A stretch of DNA of 64,000 bases from Bacillus sp. Marseille-Q3570 (GCF_946151055.1 NZ_CAMGYZ010000010.1:85016-149015), one strand, 5' to 3'; numbered from the stretch's first letter, positions 1 through 8,757 are shown. Notes: generated by a model not told the origin, from the letters alone. Made by a program: numbers and translations.

Positions 1-1685
1 TTCAAAGCTGGTATGACGGGTAAGGTCAGAAACGAAAGGGTCAAAAATGGATTGAATTCTCCATTGAACCCTAGGTCTGCAAGTCCTTGCTTCAATTGAA
101 GAAGCCCGGTAGCTATTGAACGGAAACCTTGATCAGACATCAAACCAGCAATCGGAAGGGAAAGAGAAGCGAGAACTTCACTGTTTCTAATGATGACCAG
201 TCCACCATTCATCTCATCCAGTGATTGGACTGCCATCAGGAGATCTTCATCATTCGTTCCCATAGCGACGATATTATGCGAATCGTGGGCGATGGTTGTT
301 GCAATCGCTCCATTTTTGAAGCCGAATCCTTTTACGATTCCTAATCCAATATTCCCGGTATTTTTATGTCTTTCAACGACGACTAATTTTTGCTGATCCT
401 TCTTACTAGAAGGGACAAATACACCGTTATCAGCTACGACTGATTCTTGCAGGTGAATGGTCGTCAATTGGTTCGGGATGATTCCGATGATATTCGCCAA
501 TCCATTCTTCCCGATCGTAATTTGCAGATCTTTTTTTTCGAGACCAGGAACTTTCACTGTATCCAGTAGATTTTGTCCTGGATCTTCCTTTTTTACTAGA
601 CTCCCAACATATTCACCATCCCGTGCCACGAGTTTTCCAGATTTATAGACTTCTTTTATATCGATGGAATCCAGCTCATCCAACAGTAGAAAATCAGCCT
701 CATAACCTGGTGCGATGGCGCCTTTCTGCCTAAATCCATAGCATTCCGCGGCGTTCAGTGAGGCCATCTGGATAGCAATCAGAGGATCCAACCCATACCG
801 GATCGCTGAACGGACGTTATGATCGATGCTCCCTTCTAGAATGAGATCATCAAGGTGTTTGTCATCTGTGCAGAATAGGCAGCGCCGTGCATTGTGGTGG
901 TTGACTACCGGTATCAGCGATTCCAAGTCTTTCGCTACAGACCCTTCCCGAATCAAAAGATACATGCCCCGTCTTAAACGTTCCCGTGCATCCTCGACTG
1001 TATTACATTCATGGTCGGTTCTCACACCAGCAGCTTTGTATATGTTGATGGCGTCGGTATCCAATCCAGCTAGATGGCCATCGATATGCCCGGTGTGTGC
1101 AGATGTCATCACGATTTTGTCGACCAACTGATCATCTGCTGCCAGTAAGGATGGATAATCCATTACTTCAGCTAAGCCGAGCACCCTTTTATGTCTGTAA
1201 AAAGGTTCAAGATCAGAAGCCGACAGCTTTGCCCCGGAATTTTCGACGGAAGTCGCTGGTACACAGGAAGGAAGCATGAAAAAGACGTCTAATGGCAGGT
1301 CTTCAGAGTTTTCCAACATGAAGTTGATTCCATCCTCGCCTGATACGTTTGCGATTTCATGAGGATCGGTTATGATCGTGGTGACGCCATGAGGAAGGAC
1401 GACTTTCGAAAATTCAGCAGGTGTCACCATGGACGATTCGATATGGACGTGGGCATCAATAAAGGAAGGACAAACATAACGGTTTTCGGCATCAATGATT
1501 TGTTTGCCATCGAATTCTCCGACTCCGACGAACATACCATCAGCAATCGCAATATCCCCTTCAATGATTTCAAGGTTGAACACATCGATGATCCGTGCGT
1601 TTTTTATGACTGTATCAGCGGGAATTCGCCTGCTTGCTACTGCTATCCGTTTCTTTAATAGCGTTTTATCCAGATTCATATTCAT
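1..1685 (-). CDS. ade: Adenine deaminase, C-terminus cut by window edge
   Basis: Hydrolyses adenine to hypoxanthine and ammonia in cytosolic purine salvage. The reverse strand reads open from ATG at 1685 (or an in-frame ATG at 1679) to the left edge, about 561 codons; the Bacillus enzyme is about 577 aa, so roughly the last 15-20 residues are missing. Amidohydrolase motifs are visible: the metal-binding HVHIESSM, then DPHEIANV, TSAHTGHIDGH, and a CTDD acidic motif. The family's C-terminal stretch NPFLTLSFL is present near the edge. A GGGAGGG ribosome binding site lies just upstream of the start and directly follows a terminator hairpin and a purine aptamer, so expression is probably controlled by purine-dependent attenuation. 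The identification is secure from family motifs. Confidence 0.95.
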   Translation of the reverse strand, partial: MNMNLDKTLLKKRIAVASRRIPADTVIKNARIIDVFNLEIIEGDIAIADGMFVGVGEFDGKQIIDAENRYVCPSFIDAHVHIESSMVTPAEFSKVVLPHGVTTIITDPHEIANVSGEDGINFMLENSEDLPLDVFFMLPSCVPATSVENSGAKLSASDLEPFYRHKRVLGLAEVMDYPSLLAADDQLVDKIVMTSAHTGHIDGHLAGLDTDAINIYKAAGVRTDHECNTVEDARERLRRGMYLLIREGSVAKDLESLIPVVNHHNARRCLFCTDDKHLDDLILEGSIDHNVRSAIRYGLDPLIAIQMASLNAAECYGFRQKGAIAPGYEADFLLLDELDSIDIKEVYKSGKLVARDGEYVGSLVKKEDPGQNLLDTVKVPGLEKKDLQITIGKNGLANIIGIIPNQLTTIHLQESVVADNGVFVPSSKKDQQKLVVVERHKNTGNIGLGIVKGFGFKNGAIATTIAHDSHNIVAMGTNDEDLLMAVQSLDEMNGGLVIIRNSEVLASLSLPIAGLMSDQGFRSIATGLLQLKQGLADLGFNGEFNPFLTLSFLTLPVIPAL

Positions 1686-1701
1686 CCCTCCCGAAAAATA
1701 A

Positions 1702-1724
1702 AAAACCCTAGACTCCCAGGGTTT
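1702..1724 (-). terminator. Attenuator hairpin between purine aptamer and ade
   Basis: On the minus strand a stem AACCCT/AGGGTT with a 7-nt loop is followed by TTTTTTATTTTT and then the ade ribosome binding site. Its position between aptamer and start codon is that of a riboswitch expression-platform terminator. The 5' arm contains CAAACC, which could pair with GGTTTG of the aptamer P3 as an antiterminator (inference). Confidence 0.75.
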
Positions 1725-1777
1725 GGCATAAAGAAGGATCATCGGGTTGAAAGCATACGAACTCCCCGAAATTCATT

Positions 1778-1844
1778 CTCGTAGTCAAACCATTTACGGT
1801 AGTTTGGTAGAAACTTTTGGACCCTATCTCCAACATTATACGAG
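1778..1844 (-). promoter_or_regulatory. Purine riboswitch aptamer, guanine/hypoxanthine class
   Basis: The minus-strand RNA has a P1 stem CTCGTA/TACGAG, then TATAAT, a P2 hairpin (TTGGA/TCCAA, loop GATAGGG), the conserved linker GTTTCTACC, and a P3 hairpin (CAAAC/GTTTG, loop TACCGTAAATG) before GACTAC. Layout and conserved bases match the xpt-type purine aptamer. The specificity base (equivalent of C74/U74) is C, at position 1784, which by established structure-function work recognises guanine or hypoxanthine rather than adenine. It sits upstream of ade, whose product is hypoxanthine, so product feedback is plausible. Confidence 0.93.
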
Positions 1845-2096
1845 TAATTTAATAATTATATATTTATTTTATTGCTGTATATTTCTGCGGGAATTCAGTT
1901 TTCCGTTTTTTCTGATTCTCATATTGCTTCAAAAGTACCTCGGAATAGGGTTTCACCTGAAGAGGGGCGCAAATATGCTTGATAATCACCATAAAAGGAT
2001 TAGTCATATTCTATGGTCTAGTTGTCAAAGTGTCAATGGAAAAAGGGAAAAGGTTAGAACAGTACCTATAAGAGCCAGTAGTATCGATGAAACTAT

Positions 2097-2124
2097 TTGA
2101 AATTATCAAAATATTAGGTATAAT
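2097..2124 (+). promoter_or_regulatory. Candidate sigma-A promoter of the lar operon
   Basis: TTGAAA at 2097 and TATAAT at 2119 are separated by 16 bp, about 55-65 nt upstream of larE. The rest of 1845-2096, between the divergent riboswitch and this promoter, shows no gene I can support. Confidence 0.5.
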
Positions 2125-2188
2125 TTCAAACTAATAAGCGGGATATGTTTAAGCGTAATCAAAATCTAGTCAACAGAGGATGAATAGG

Positions 2189-3004
2189 ATGCTAGAAAAG
2201 TATCAAAGACTTCAGGACTTATTACGAGAAATGGAAACGGTTGTCATTGCGTTTTCAGGTGGGGTAGACAGCACTTTTTTACTGAAAACATCCATTGACA
2301 CACTTGGCGAAGAAAAGGTGCTTGCTGTGACAGCAGATAGTGAAACCTACCCGTTTGAGGAATTGGAAGAAGCGAAGGAACTGGCGGCTATGTTAGGAGC
2401 GAGACATGAAGTGATTGAAACTTCAGAGCTGGAGATTCCAGGGTATTCGGAAAATACACCGAATCGGTGCTACTTCTGTAAGAAAAGTTTGTTCGAACAT
2501 CTTGTTCCGATCATGAAGGCGAAGAACTACCGGAATATCGCTTTCGGTCTTATCGCAGATGATCTGGGCGAACATCGTCCGGGGACGAAAGCGGCGAAAG
2601 AATATAATGTGAGGGGGCCTCTTCAGGAGGCAGGCCTTTATAAAAGCGAAATCCGCGAGCTGTCCCAGCAAATGGGGCTTCCGACATGGGACAAGCCATC
2701 ATTCGCGTGTCTTTCTTCACGGATCGCCTATGGGGAAAAGATCACGATCGATAAATTGAGGATGGTTGATGAGTCGGAAAAAGTGATCCGCGGATTGGGG
2801 ATCAGGCAGGTTCGTGTCCGCACTCATGGCGATATAGCCCGGATCGAGGTTGAACCAGAATCAATGGGTCAACTGTTGGACCATCATCAAGAAGTGGAAG
2901 AAAAATTGAAAGAGATTGGTTACGCATATGTGACAATGGACTTGACAGGGTATAAAAGCGGCAGTATGAATAAGGTTCTTGGAACAGAAGTGGGGCTTGC
3001 ATAG
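2189..3004 (+). CDS. larE: LarE, pyridinium biscarboxylate sulfur transferase
   Basis: LarE introduces sulfur into the biscarboxylated pyridinium precursor to form the dithiolate of the nickel-pincer nucleotide used by lactate racemase-type enzymes. The protein has an N-terminal PP-loop (AFSGGVDSTFLLK) for AMP activation. The Cys in SFACLSS (about residue 174) is at the place of the sacrificial Cys176 of Lactobacillus plantarum LarE. A CxxC pair (about residues 94 and 97, RCYFCKK) is also present; LarE proteins with these three Cys are known to bind a [4Fe-4S] cluster and transfer sulfide catalytically. ATG 2189 is preferred to ATG 2180 because the AGAGG at 2175-2179 is 9 nt away from it. First gene of a four-gene lar operon. 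Confidence 0.93.
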   Translation: MLEKYQRLQDLLREMETVVIAFSGGVDSTFLLKTSIDTLGEEKVLAVTADSETYPFEELEEAKELAAMLGARHEVIETSELEIPGYSENTPNRCYFCKKSLFEHLVPIMKAKNYRNIAFGLIADDLGEHRPGTKAAKEYNVRGPLQEAGLYKSEIRELSQQMGLPTWDKPSFACLSSRIAYGEKITIDKLRMVDESEKVIRGLGIRQVRVRTHGDIARIEVEPESMGQLLDHHQEVEEKLKEIGYAYVTMDLTGYKSGSMNKVLGTEVGLA

Positions 3005-3621
3005 TGGAAGATGTCGCAACTTTATTAGGAATCGGGTTCTTGCTCGGTTTCAAGCATGCTTTGGAGCCTGACCATGTCATCGCAGTGTCTACCATGGTGG
3101 GAAAACATAAGTCCACTTTGAAGTCCAGCTTTCTCGGTTTGTTCTGGGGAATTGGACACACGTTGACGTTGTTAGTCGTATTTTTACTTTTATCAGTAAT
3201 GGATACGAGGATTCCAGGATCCTGGGAGATGACGTTTGAAATCATTGTCGGTTTGATGTTGATTTACCTTGGATTCTCGTCATTTTCAGCAAGTAAATCT
3301 TACAAGGTCAGAAAAGATAAAGGTTCTGAAAACCATTTAATCCTCAAATCGATGTTCATCGGACAAATCCATGGCTTGGCGGGGAGTGCCGCCATGACTC
3401 TTCTGCTGGTTTCCATGGTGACGACATTTTCTGATTCGTTGGTTTACATCGGTTTGTTCGGTATCGGTACAATCCTCGGGATGCTCGTGTTCACTGTGAT
3501 ATTAAGCATCCCTTATCGTATTTCGTCGGGAAAATATAAGATGAATCATTTCTTGCATACGGCAGCTTCAGTGATCAGTATTACATATGGAGTATGGTAC
3601 ATTTACGCCATTGCCGGTTAA
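3004..3621 (+). CDS. UreH/NicO-type nickel permease
   Basis: Integral membrane protein of 205 aa, likely a Ni2+ (or Co2+) importer. The first helix carries FKHALEPDHVIA, the HxxxxDH signature of nickel/cobalt permeases, and GIGHT follows in the next segment; a further QIHGLAGSAA lies mid-protein. About six hydrophobic segments are seen. The GTG start at 3004 overlaps the last base of the larE stop codon, so the two are translationally coupled. Lying between larE and larB, it is best read as the nickel supply for the pincer cofactor. Bacillus UreH proteins are the closest family I recognise; no urease genes are in the window. Confidence 0.8.
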   Translation: MEDVATLLGIGFLLGFKHALEPDHVIAVSTMVGKHKSTLKSSFLGLFWGIGHTLTLLVVFLLLSVMDTRIPGSWEMTFEIIVGLMLIYLGFSSFSASKSYKVRKDKGSENHLILKSMFIGQIHGLAGSAAMTLLLVSMVTTFSDSLVYIGLFGIGTILGMLVFTVILSIPYRISSGKYKMNHFLHTAASVISITYGVWYIYAIAG

Positions 3622-3662
3622 TCAAGACTTATTACAATTAACGAATAACAGCGGGTGATAGA

Positions 3663-4361
3663 ATGGAGAAAAAATTTGAAGATTTAGGGTTCAGTAAAGT
3701 GGATATCGATCGTGAGAAACGTACTGGTTTCCCGGAGGTCATTTACGGTGAAGGAAAGACGGAAGATCAGATTTCTAAAATCATGGAGAGGTTGATTGCC
3801 CATCATGGAAAGGTGATGGTGACGAGATTATCAGCGGAAAAAGCGGAGGGATTATATACCCGATTCCCTAAAGCGGAATATGATGAGGTTTCGAGGATCT
3901 TGCGCTATGGTGTTTCCAACCGACAATACAGAGGGGAAGTCATGGTTTTGTGTGCCGGGACTTCGGATCTGCCTGTTGCAGAAGAAGCTGCAGTGACAGC
4001 AGAATGGATGGGGTGTAAAGTGAAACGGCTTTATGATGTAGGAGTCGCTGGAATCGATCGCCTGCTTGCTTACAGGGATGCGATTACAAAAGCCAGTGTC
4101 CTTATCGTGGTTGCAGGGATGGAGGGGGCCTTGCCAAGTGTGGTGGGCGGATTCGTGCGTCGTCCAGTCATCGCGGTCCCGACATCTGTCGGTTACGGTG
4201 CACATTTGGAAGGTTTGACACCATTACTGGGGATGTTGACATCTTGTGCGTCTGGTATGAGTGTGGTCAATATCGATAATGGTTTCGGGGCTGCCTACCA
4301 GGCGTCGCTCATTTTGCAGCTTGCCACTGAGGGGGTAGACAATGAATTGTCTTTATCTTGA
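3663..4361 (+). CDS. larB: LarB, nickel-pincer cofactor biosynthesis carboxylase
   Basis: LarB carboxylates and hydrolyses nicotinic acid adenine dinucleotide to the pyridinium-3,5-biscarboxylate mononucleotide, the first step of the pincer cofactor route. The 232-aa protein has the AIR-carboxylase (PurE-like) fold region in its C-terminal half, with VLCAGTSDLPVAEEA, VVAGMEGALPSVVGG and AVPTSVGYG, typical of LarB. The N-terminal part carries FPEVIYGEGKT, also typical. A GGGTGA ribosome binding site precedes ATG 3663. The end overlaps larC by 20 nt. Confidence 0.93.
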   Translation: MEKKFEDLGFSKVDIDREKRTGFPEVIYGEGKTEDQISKIMERLIAHHGKVMVTRLSAEKAEGLYTRFPKAEYDEVSRILRYGVSNRQYRGEVMVLCAGTSDLPVAEEAAVTAEWMGCKVKRLYDVGVAGIDRLLAYRDAITKASVLIVVAGMEGALPSVVGGFVRRPVIAVPTSVGYGAHLEGLTPLLGMLTSCASGMSVVNIDNGFGAAYQASLILQLATEGVDNELSLS

Positions 4362-5589
4362 TTGCCAATCGGGGATTTCTGGTGACATGACATTGACCGC
4401 ACTGATCGACCTAGGAGCGGATATCCAATATATAACTGAGGAACTGCAAAAACTGCCGATCGATGAGTTCAACCTGGGAGTGAAACAGGTCGACAAGAAA
4501 GGTATCGCCTCCAAGGAGTTGGTTCTGGAACTGTCCAACCCGGCAGCCGGTCATCATCATTCACACGAACATCATCACGGCCATGTACATAATCGCCACC
4601 AACATGAACATCGGAAGGCAGCGTCCATCCTGAAGATGATCGAACAAAGTGACCTGCCTGTCCGTGTAAAGGAGAGAAGCAAATCTGTATTTGAAGTGAT
4701 CGCCCAGGCAGAAGGAAAAATACATGGAATGGATCCGGTTGATGTCCATTTCCACGAAGTAGGGGCGATGGACTCGATCATCGATGTGATCGGTGTATGC
4801 CTTGCTCTGGAAAATCTGAATGTCGGACGGATCGTCGCTTCACCAGTCCCGACGGGGTATGGGAAGGTACAGATGGCCCATGGACTTTATCCCATTCCTG
4901 CTCCTGCTACCACTGAAATCCTTAAAGGGATTACCCTTGCTGATTTCCCTGTGGAAGCCGAGTTGACAACACCAACTGGAGCGGGTTTTTTGAAAGCGCT
5001 TGTGTCAGAATTCGGCCACATTCCTGCAGTCACCATGGAAAGGATCGGATATGGGGCAGGCAAGAAGGACTTTGACCATCCGAATGTATTACGGGCCATC
5101 TTATTTGAAGACCAATCGGTTGAACGTGATCGGGAGGAGATAGTAGTCCTCGAGTGCCAGATCGACGATATGACCGGCGAGGCGTTTGGATATGTGATGG
5201 AGAAATTGTTTGAATCAAGAGCACTGGATGCCTATTATACACCTGTGCAAATGAAGAAGAATCGACCGGGCACACTGCTTACAGTTTTAGCTCGTCCAAC
5301 CGATTCGGTAAGGCTGGAGGAAATCTTATTATGTGAAACCTCGACGTTCGGGGTAAGGAAATCTACGTGGAGCAGGATCGTCCTGGAACGCCGGTTCGAA
5401 ATAGTGGAGACCCGTTTTGGGAACATATCCGTAAAAATAGGCGTTAAGAATCATAAAGTCTATCAGGTTTCCCCCGAATATGAGGAAATCCGTGAAGCGG
5501 CTAAGAAATACGGAAAACCTTTCGAGGAAATTTATTTTACAGTGAAAGAGAAAGCCCAGTTCCTTTTTTCAACGGTTCACCATCTCTAG
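4342..5589 (+). CDS. larC: LarC, nickel insertion enzyme for pincer cofactor
   Basis: LarC inserts nickel into the dithiolated precursor in a CTP-dependent reaction, completing the nickel-pincer nucleotide. The 415-aa protein starts with the family motif LDCQSGISGDM, has a long His-rich stretch at about residues 73-92 (likely nickel storage), and GAMDSIIDVIG and SPVPTGYG further on. The C-terminal domain follows in the same frame. In L. plantarum larC is read as larC1/larC2 by a programmed frameshift; here it is one continuous frame. GAGGGGGT precedes ATG 4342 and the start lies inside larB, indicating coupling. Confidence 0.94.
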   Translation: MNCLYLDCQSGISGDMTLTALIDLGADIQYITEELQKLPIDEFNLGVKQVDKKGIASKELVLELSNPAAGHHHSHEHHHGHVHNRHQHEHRKAASILKMIEQSDLPVRVKERSKSVFEVIAQAEGKIHGMDPVDVHFHEVGAMDSIIDVIGVCLALENLNVGRIVASPVPTGYGKVQMAHGLYPIPAPATTEILKGITLADFPVEAELTTPTGAGFLKALVSEFGHIPAVTMERIGYGAGKKDFDHPNVLRAILFEDQSVERDREEIVVLECQIDDMTGEAFGYVMEKLFESRALDAYYTPVQMKKNRPGTLLTVLARPTDSVRLEEILLCETSTFGVRKSTWSRIVLERRFEIVETRFGNISVKIGVKNHKVYQVSPEYEEIREAAKKYGKPFEEIYFTVKEKAQFLFSTVHHL

Positions 5590-5603
5590 TAAAATAATCC
5601 TTC

Positions 5604-5655
5604 TTACCGGAAGATACGGAGGTCCAAAAAGAGTGGACCTCCTATCCTTTTGGTA
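5604..5655 (+). terminator. Terminator after larC
   Basis: A core stem GGAGGTCCA/TGGACCTCC (5618-5642, loop AAAAGAG) lies inside an outer imperfect stem TTACC.../...GGTAA with a short T tract. It separates the lar operon from the TRAP cluster. Confidence 0.65.
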
Positions 5656-5768
5656 AAGAAATTCATAACCATTGTCCTATTTTTAAGAATTGTGAGAATA
5701 TTTTTAATAATATATTGACAACTTAAAAACAGTTTCATAACATTAGTTTCACAAGTATATAAAACATG

Positions 5769-5785
5769 GTTTTATAATGTAAAAC
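5769..5785 (+). promoter_or_regulatory. IclR-type operator, site 1
   Basis: GTTTTATAATGTAAAAC, a 17-bp near-perfect palindrome overlapping a TATAAT -10-like element (5773-5778). A copy with one change lies at 16207 just downstream of the IclR gene, and another palindrome of the same type at 5844. Assignment to the IclR protein at 15396 is inference from these positions. Confidence 0.65.
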
Positions 5786-5800
5786 AATTCAGTTCGAAAT

Positions 5801-5814
5801 TGGTTGCGCTTACA
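5801..5814 (-). promoter_or_regulatory. Possible cre (CcpA) site
   Basis: On the minus strand TGTAAGCGCAACCA matches the cre consensus TGWAANCGNTNWCA at all but two positions. It lies between the two operator palindromes in the leader of the TRAP operon. Catabolite repression would be expected for a sugar-acid operon. Confidence 0.4.
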
Positions 5815-5843
5815 TATATTTCATCCCCTTATTACAGAACGAG

Positions 5844-5860
5844 GTTTTATATTATAAAAC
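5844..5860 (+). promoter_or_regulatory. IclR-type operator, site 2
   Basis: GTTTTATATTATAAAAC, a perfect palindrome with 8-bp arms about one central base, ending 20 bp before the first TRAP gene. It is the same motif as the sites at 5769 and 16207. Confidence 0.7.
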
Positions 5861-5880
5861 AAATATGAGGAGGCAATCGC

Positions 5881-6903
5881 ATGAAGAAATGTTGGACGTT
5901 CCTTTGTTTGGTCTTACTGTCGGCCTCGCTGTTACTGGCAGGCTGCAATGCAACGGGGCTTGGAGAAGCGGGCGGAGGCAAAACACAAACACTGAAAGTA
6001 GCGAATTATTTTGCTTCTGATCACCCGCAAAACGTTGCGTTGAGGGAAAAGTTCAAGCCCCTGGTAGAGGAAGGATCGGAAGGTACCTTGAAGGTAGAAA
6101 TCTATGACAACAGCCAGCTAGGTGCCGAACAGGAATTTTATGATGGGGTCCGTAACGGGACGATTGAAATGGGCATTCCAGGAATGATCATGCAGTCATC
6201 GATTGAAAAACTCGGCGTGACAGAATGGCCTTTTTTGTTCAAGGATTATGAACATACGAAAAAAGTATTGAATGGTCCGATCGGTGATGAATTGTTGGAA
6301 GACCTTGAAAAAAAGCATGGCGTCCATCCTCTTGCATGGAGTGCGAATGGATTCAGGATGTTCTCTAGTAACAAGGAATTAGCATCGATAGATGATTTTA
6401 AGGATTTGCGGCTCAGGATGCCGAACATCGAACATTACATCGATCTCGGGAAAGCGCTTGGTGCTACAGTCAGTCCGATGCCGATTTCAGAAGTGTTCAC
6501 CGCTCTGGAACAGAATGTCGTCGATGGCCAGGATAACCCGATTGCTACGCTCCGGGCCTCTGGTTGGTATGAAGTCCAGGATTATGTGCTTGAATCCCGG
6601 CATATGTTCAGCCCGAACTTATACATCATCAATAGCAAGGTTTGGGAAGGGCTGACCGAAGACCAACAAAAGGTGATCGAAGATGCCGCACAAAAATCAG
6701 CGGATTATGAATTTGAATTGATGCAGAAAAGCTATGAAGAAGACAAGAAGTTTCTTGAAGACAAAGGGATCGAATTCATTACACCGAGTGAAGAATTCCA
6801 AACTGAGATGGAAAAGGCGACAGAGCCTTTATATGAAAGCTATTATGAAAAATTCCCTTGGGCGGAAGACATCGTGGAAGGTATCAGAGGACAAGCAGAA
6901 TAG
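5881..6903 (+). CDS. TRAP transporter solute-binding lipoprotein (DctP family)
   Basis: Extracytoplasmic receptor of a TRAP transporter, binding an organic acid and passing it to the QM permease. The 340-aa protein has a lipoprotein signal peptide with lipobox LLLAGC. DctP-family features follow: ASDHPQNVALREKF near the N-terminus, LRLRMPN for the carboxylate-binding region (family Arg), and EVFTALEQNVVDGQDNP. A GAGGAGG ribosome binding site precedes ATG 5881. It is the first gene of the operon with DctQ and DctM; a second DctP gene lies at 9846. The neighbours point to an aldonate or uronate ligand, but the ligand cannot be read from sequence. Confidence 0.92.
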   Translation: MKKCWTFLCLVLLSASLLLAGCNATGLGEAGGGKTQTLKVANYFASDHPQNVALREKFKPLVEEGSEGTLKVEIYDNSQLGAEQEFYDGVRNGTIEMGIPGMIMQSSIEKLGVTEWPFLFKDYEHTKKVLNGPIGDELLEDLEKKHGVHPLAWSANGFRMFSSNKELASIDDFKDLRLRMPNIEHYIDLGKALGATVSPMPISEVFTALEQNVVDGQDNPIATLRASGWYEVQDYVLESRHMFSPNLYIINSKVWEGLTEDQQKVIEDAAQKSADYEFELMQKSYEEDKKFLEDKGIEFITPSEEFQTEMEKATEPLYESYYEKFPWAEDIVEGIRGQAE

Positions 6904-6918
6904 AATGGGGTGAGTCTT

Positions 6919-7464
6919 TTGCAGATGCTGGTCAAGATCATAAATCAAACGTTGAACATCCTGATTGCATTGGCTTTGACGTTCATGGCTGTGCTCGTTT
7001 TTGGAAACGTTGTCTTAAGATACGCGTTCAACTCGGGGATCACCTGGTCGGAGGAGATGTCACGCTTTCTCTTTGTCTGGCTCGTTTTCCTGGGAGCGAT
7101 CGCGGCTTTCAAAGATAACATGCATCTCGGGATGGATCTTATTACAAACCTATTACCTAAGCCATTGAAGAAAATCGTCTTTGTTCTCAGTAACATGCTC
7201 GTCCTCTATGTATTGTGGCTGTTGTTCAATGGAAGTCTGCGTATGACGTTGCTCAACATGGGAAGTCTCGCACCAGCGACCAAACTCCCGCTTGGATTCG
7301 TCTATGGCGTCGGTGTCATTACGAGTGTAAGCATGGCATTGATTGTCGTAAGGAATCTATTAGCTGCGTTTAAACGATCTAGTAAGTCTGGCAATCTATC
7401 AATGGTTCCTGATCATAAAAATGATGTTCCAGAAGACCCATCAGTCAAAGTTCAGAACATGTAG
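6919..7464 (+). CDS. TRAP transporter small permease (DctQ)
   Basis: Small membrane subunit of the TRAP transporter with four predicted transmembrane segments and the DctQ signature around LRYAFNSGITWSEEMSRFLFVWLVFLG. It forms the QM complex with the following DctM protein. The frame opens with GTG at 6910; TTG 6919 fits better because GGGGTGA at 6907-6913 is the right distance upstream, and ATG 6925 is also possible. It is 15-17 nt downstream of the binding-protein gene and 15 nt upstream of DctM, so the three are clearly one operon. Confidence 0.88.
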   Translation: MQMLVKIINQTLNILIALALTFMAVLVFGNVVLRYAFNSGITWSEEMSRFLFVWLVFLGAIAAFKDNMHLGMDLITNLLPKPLKKIVFVLSNMLVLYVLWLLFNGSLRMTLLNMGSLAPATKLPLGFVYGVGVITSVSMALIVVRNLLAAFKRSSKSGNLSMVPDHKNDVPEDPSVKVQNM

Positions 7465-7479
7465 AAAGGGGAGGGAGAA

Positions 7480-8757
7480 ATGGCACTTGGTGTATTCCTC
7501 GGTTCATTATTCGGCGCACTGGCTCTTGGTGTACCGATTGCATTTTCACTGCTTCTCAGCGGCATAGCATTGATGATCCTGTTAGGGATGTTCGACAGTC
7601 AGATCATTGCTCAAAATTTGATCAATGGGGCCAATAACTTCGCATTGATGGCTATTCCATTTTTCATCTTGGCCGGTGAGTTGATGAACGCAGGCGGTAT
7701 TTCAAAAAGGGTTGTATCATTCGCCATGTCTTTGGTTGGACATATCCGAGGAGGCTTAGGCTATGTAGCAATCTTGGCGAGTGTGTTGTTCGCCGGCCTA
7801 TCTGGTTCAGCTGTAGCAGACACGGCAGCTCTTGGAGCGATCCTGATACCAATGATGCTTTCAAAGGGTTATGACAAGGCACGGTCGACCGGATTGATCG
7901 CTTCGGCAGGTATCATCGCACCTGTCATCCCACCAAGTATTCCGATGATCATCTTCGGAGTCGTAAGCGGTGTTTCGATCACACGTCTATTCATGGGTGG
8001 GATCGTACCCGGAATCATGATGGCGCTGGGACTTGCCATCGTTTGGACGTTGATATCCAGAAGGGACAAGACTGAATTACCTCCACGTAAATCAATGAAA
8101 GAGGTCTGGAAATTGACCAGACAGACAAGCTGGGCACTTTTGCTCCCGATCATCATTATCGGTGGAATACGCGGAGGGATCTTCACACCTACAGAAGCAT
8201 CGGTGGTCGCAGTTTTTTATGCAATTTTTGTCGGATTCTTCGTCTATCGTGAGTTGAAAATCGCAGATCTATATGAAGTCCTTGTTACATCTGCGAAAAC
8301 AACAAGTGTAGTCATGTTCGTCGCTGCAGCGGCCATGGTGTCCGCCTGGTTGATTACGGTGGCACAGGTGCCAGCAGATATGGCTACCATGCTAGGACCG
8401 CTTATTGAAAGACCGATGTTGCTGATGCTTGTCATCACAGTATTGATCCTTGCCATCGGACTTGTCATGGATTTGACACCGGCCATTCTGATCTTCACGC
8501 CAGTATTGATCCCAGTCATCAAGATGGCGGGGATCGACCCAGTGTATTTCGGCATCGTGATGGTCATCAACTTATGTATCGGCTTGATTACACCACCGGT
8601 AGGAACCGTCCTGTATGTTGGATGCGGAATCAGTAAGATCTCGATCGTCGAGCTGGCAAAGGGTATCTGGCCATTCTTGCTCGTCCATGTCATCGTCCTG
8701 TTCTTGCTGATCCTATTCCCTTCACTCGTTATGGTACCGCTTGAGTGGTTGATGTAG
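7480..8757 (+). CDS. TRAP transporter large permease (DctM)
   Basis: Large membrane subunit of 425 aa that couples Na+ to organic-acid uptake. It is almost entirely hydrophobic segments with DctM family motifs: GVPIAFSLLLSG at the N-terminus, LFAGLSGSAVADTAALG, IAPVIPPSIPMIIFG and the C-terminal GLITPPVGTVLYV. The ribosome binding site GGGGAGGG precedes ATG 7480. It completes the DctPQM transporter; length and motifs are ordinary for the family. Confidence 0.93.
   Translation: MALGVFLGSLFGALALGVPIAFSLLLSGIALMILLGMFDSQIIAQNLINGANNFALMAIPFFILAGELMNAGGISKRVVSFAMSLVGHIRGGLGYVAILASVLFAGLSGSAVADTAALGAILIPMMLSKGYDKARSTGLIASAGIIAPVIPPSIPMIIFGVVSGVSITRLFMGGIVPGIMMALGLAIVWTLISRRDKTELPPRKSMKEVWKLTRQTSWALLLPIIIIGGIRGGIFTPTEASVVAVFYAIFVGFFVYRELKIADLYEVLVTSAKTTSVVMFVAAAAMVSAWLITVAQVPADMATMLGPLIERPMLLMLVITVLILAIGLVMDLTPAILIFTPVLIPVIKMAGIDPVYFGIVMVINLCIGLITPPVGTVLYVGCGISKISIVELAKGIWPFLLVHVIVLFLLILFPSLVMVPLEWLM

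Noticed and set aside
1747..2100. Plus-strand open frame of 117 codons
   Set aside because: It lies opposite the purine riboswitch and has no ribosome binding site or recognisable domain.
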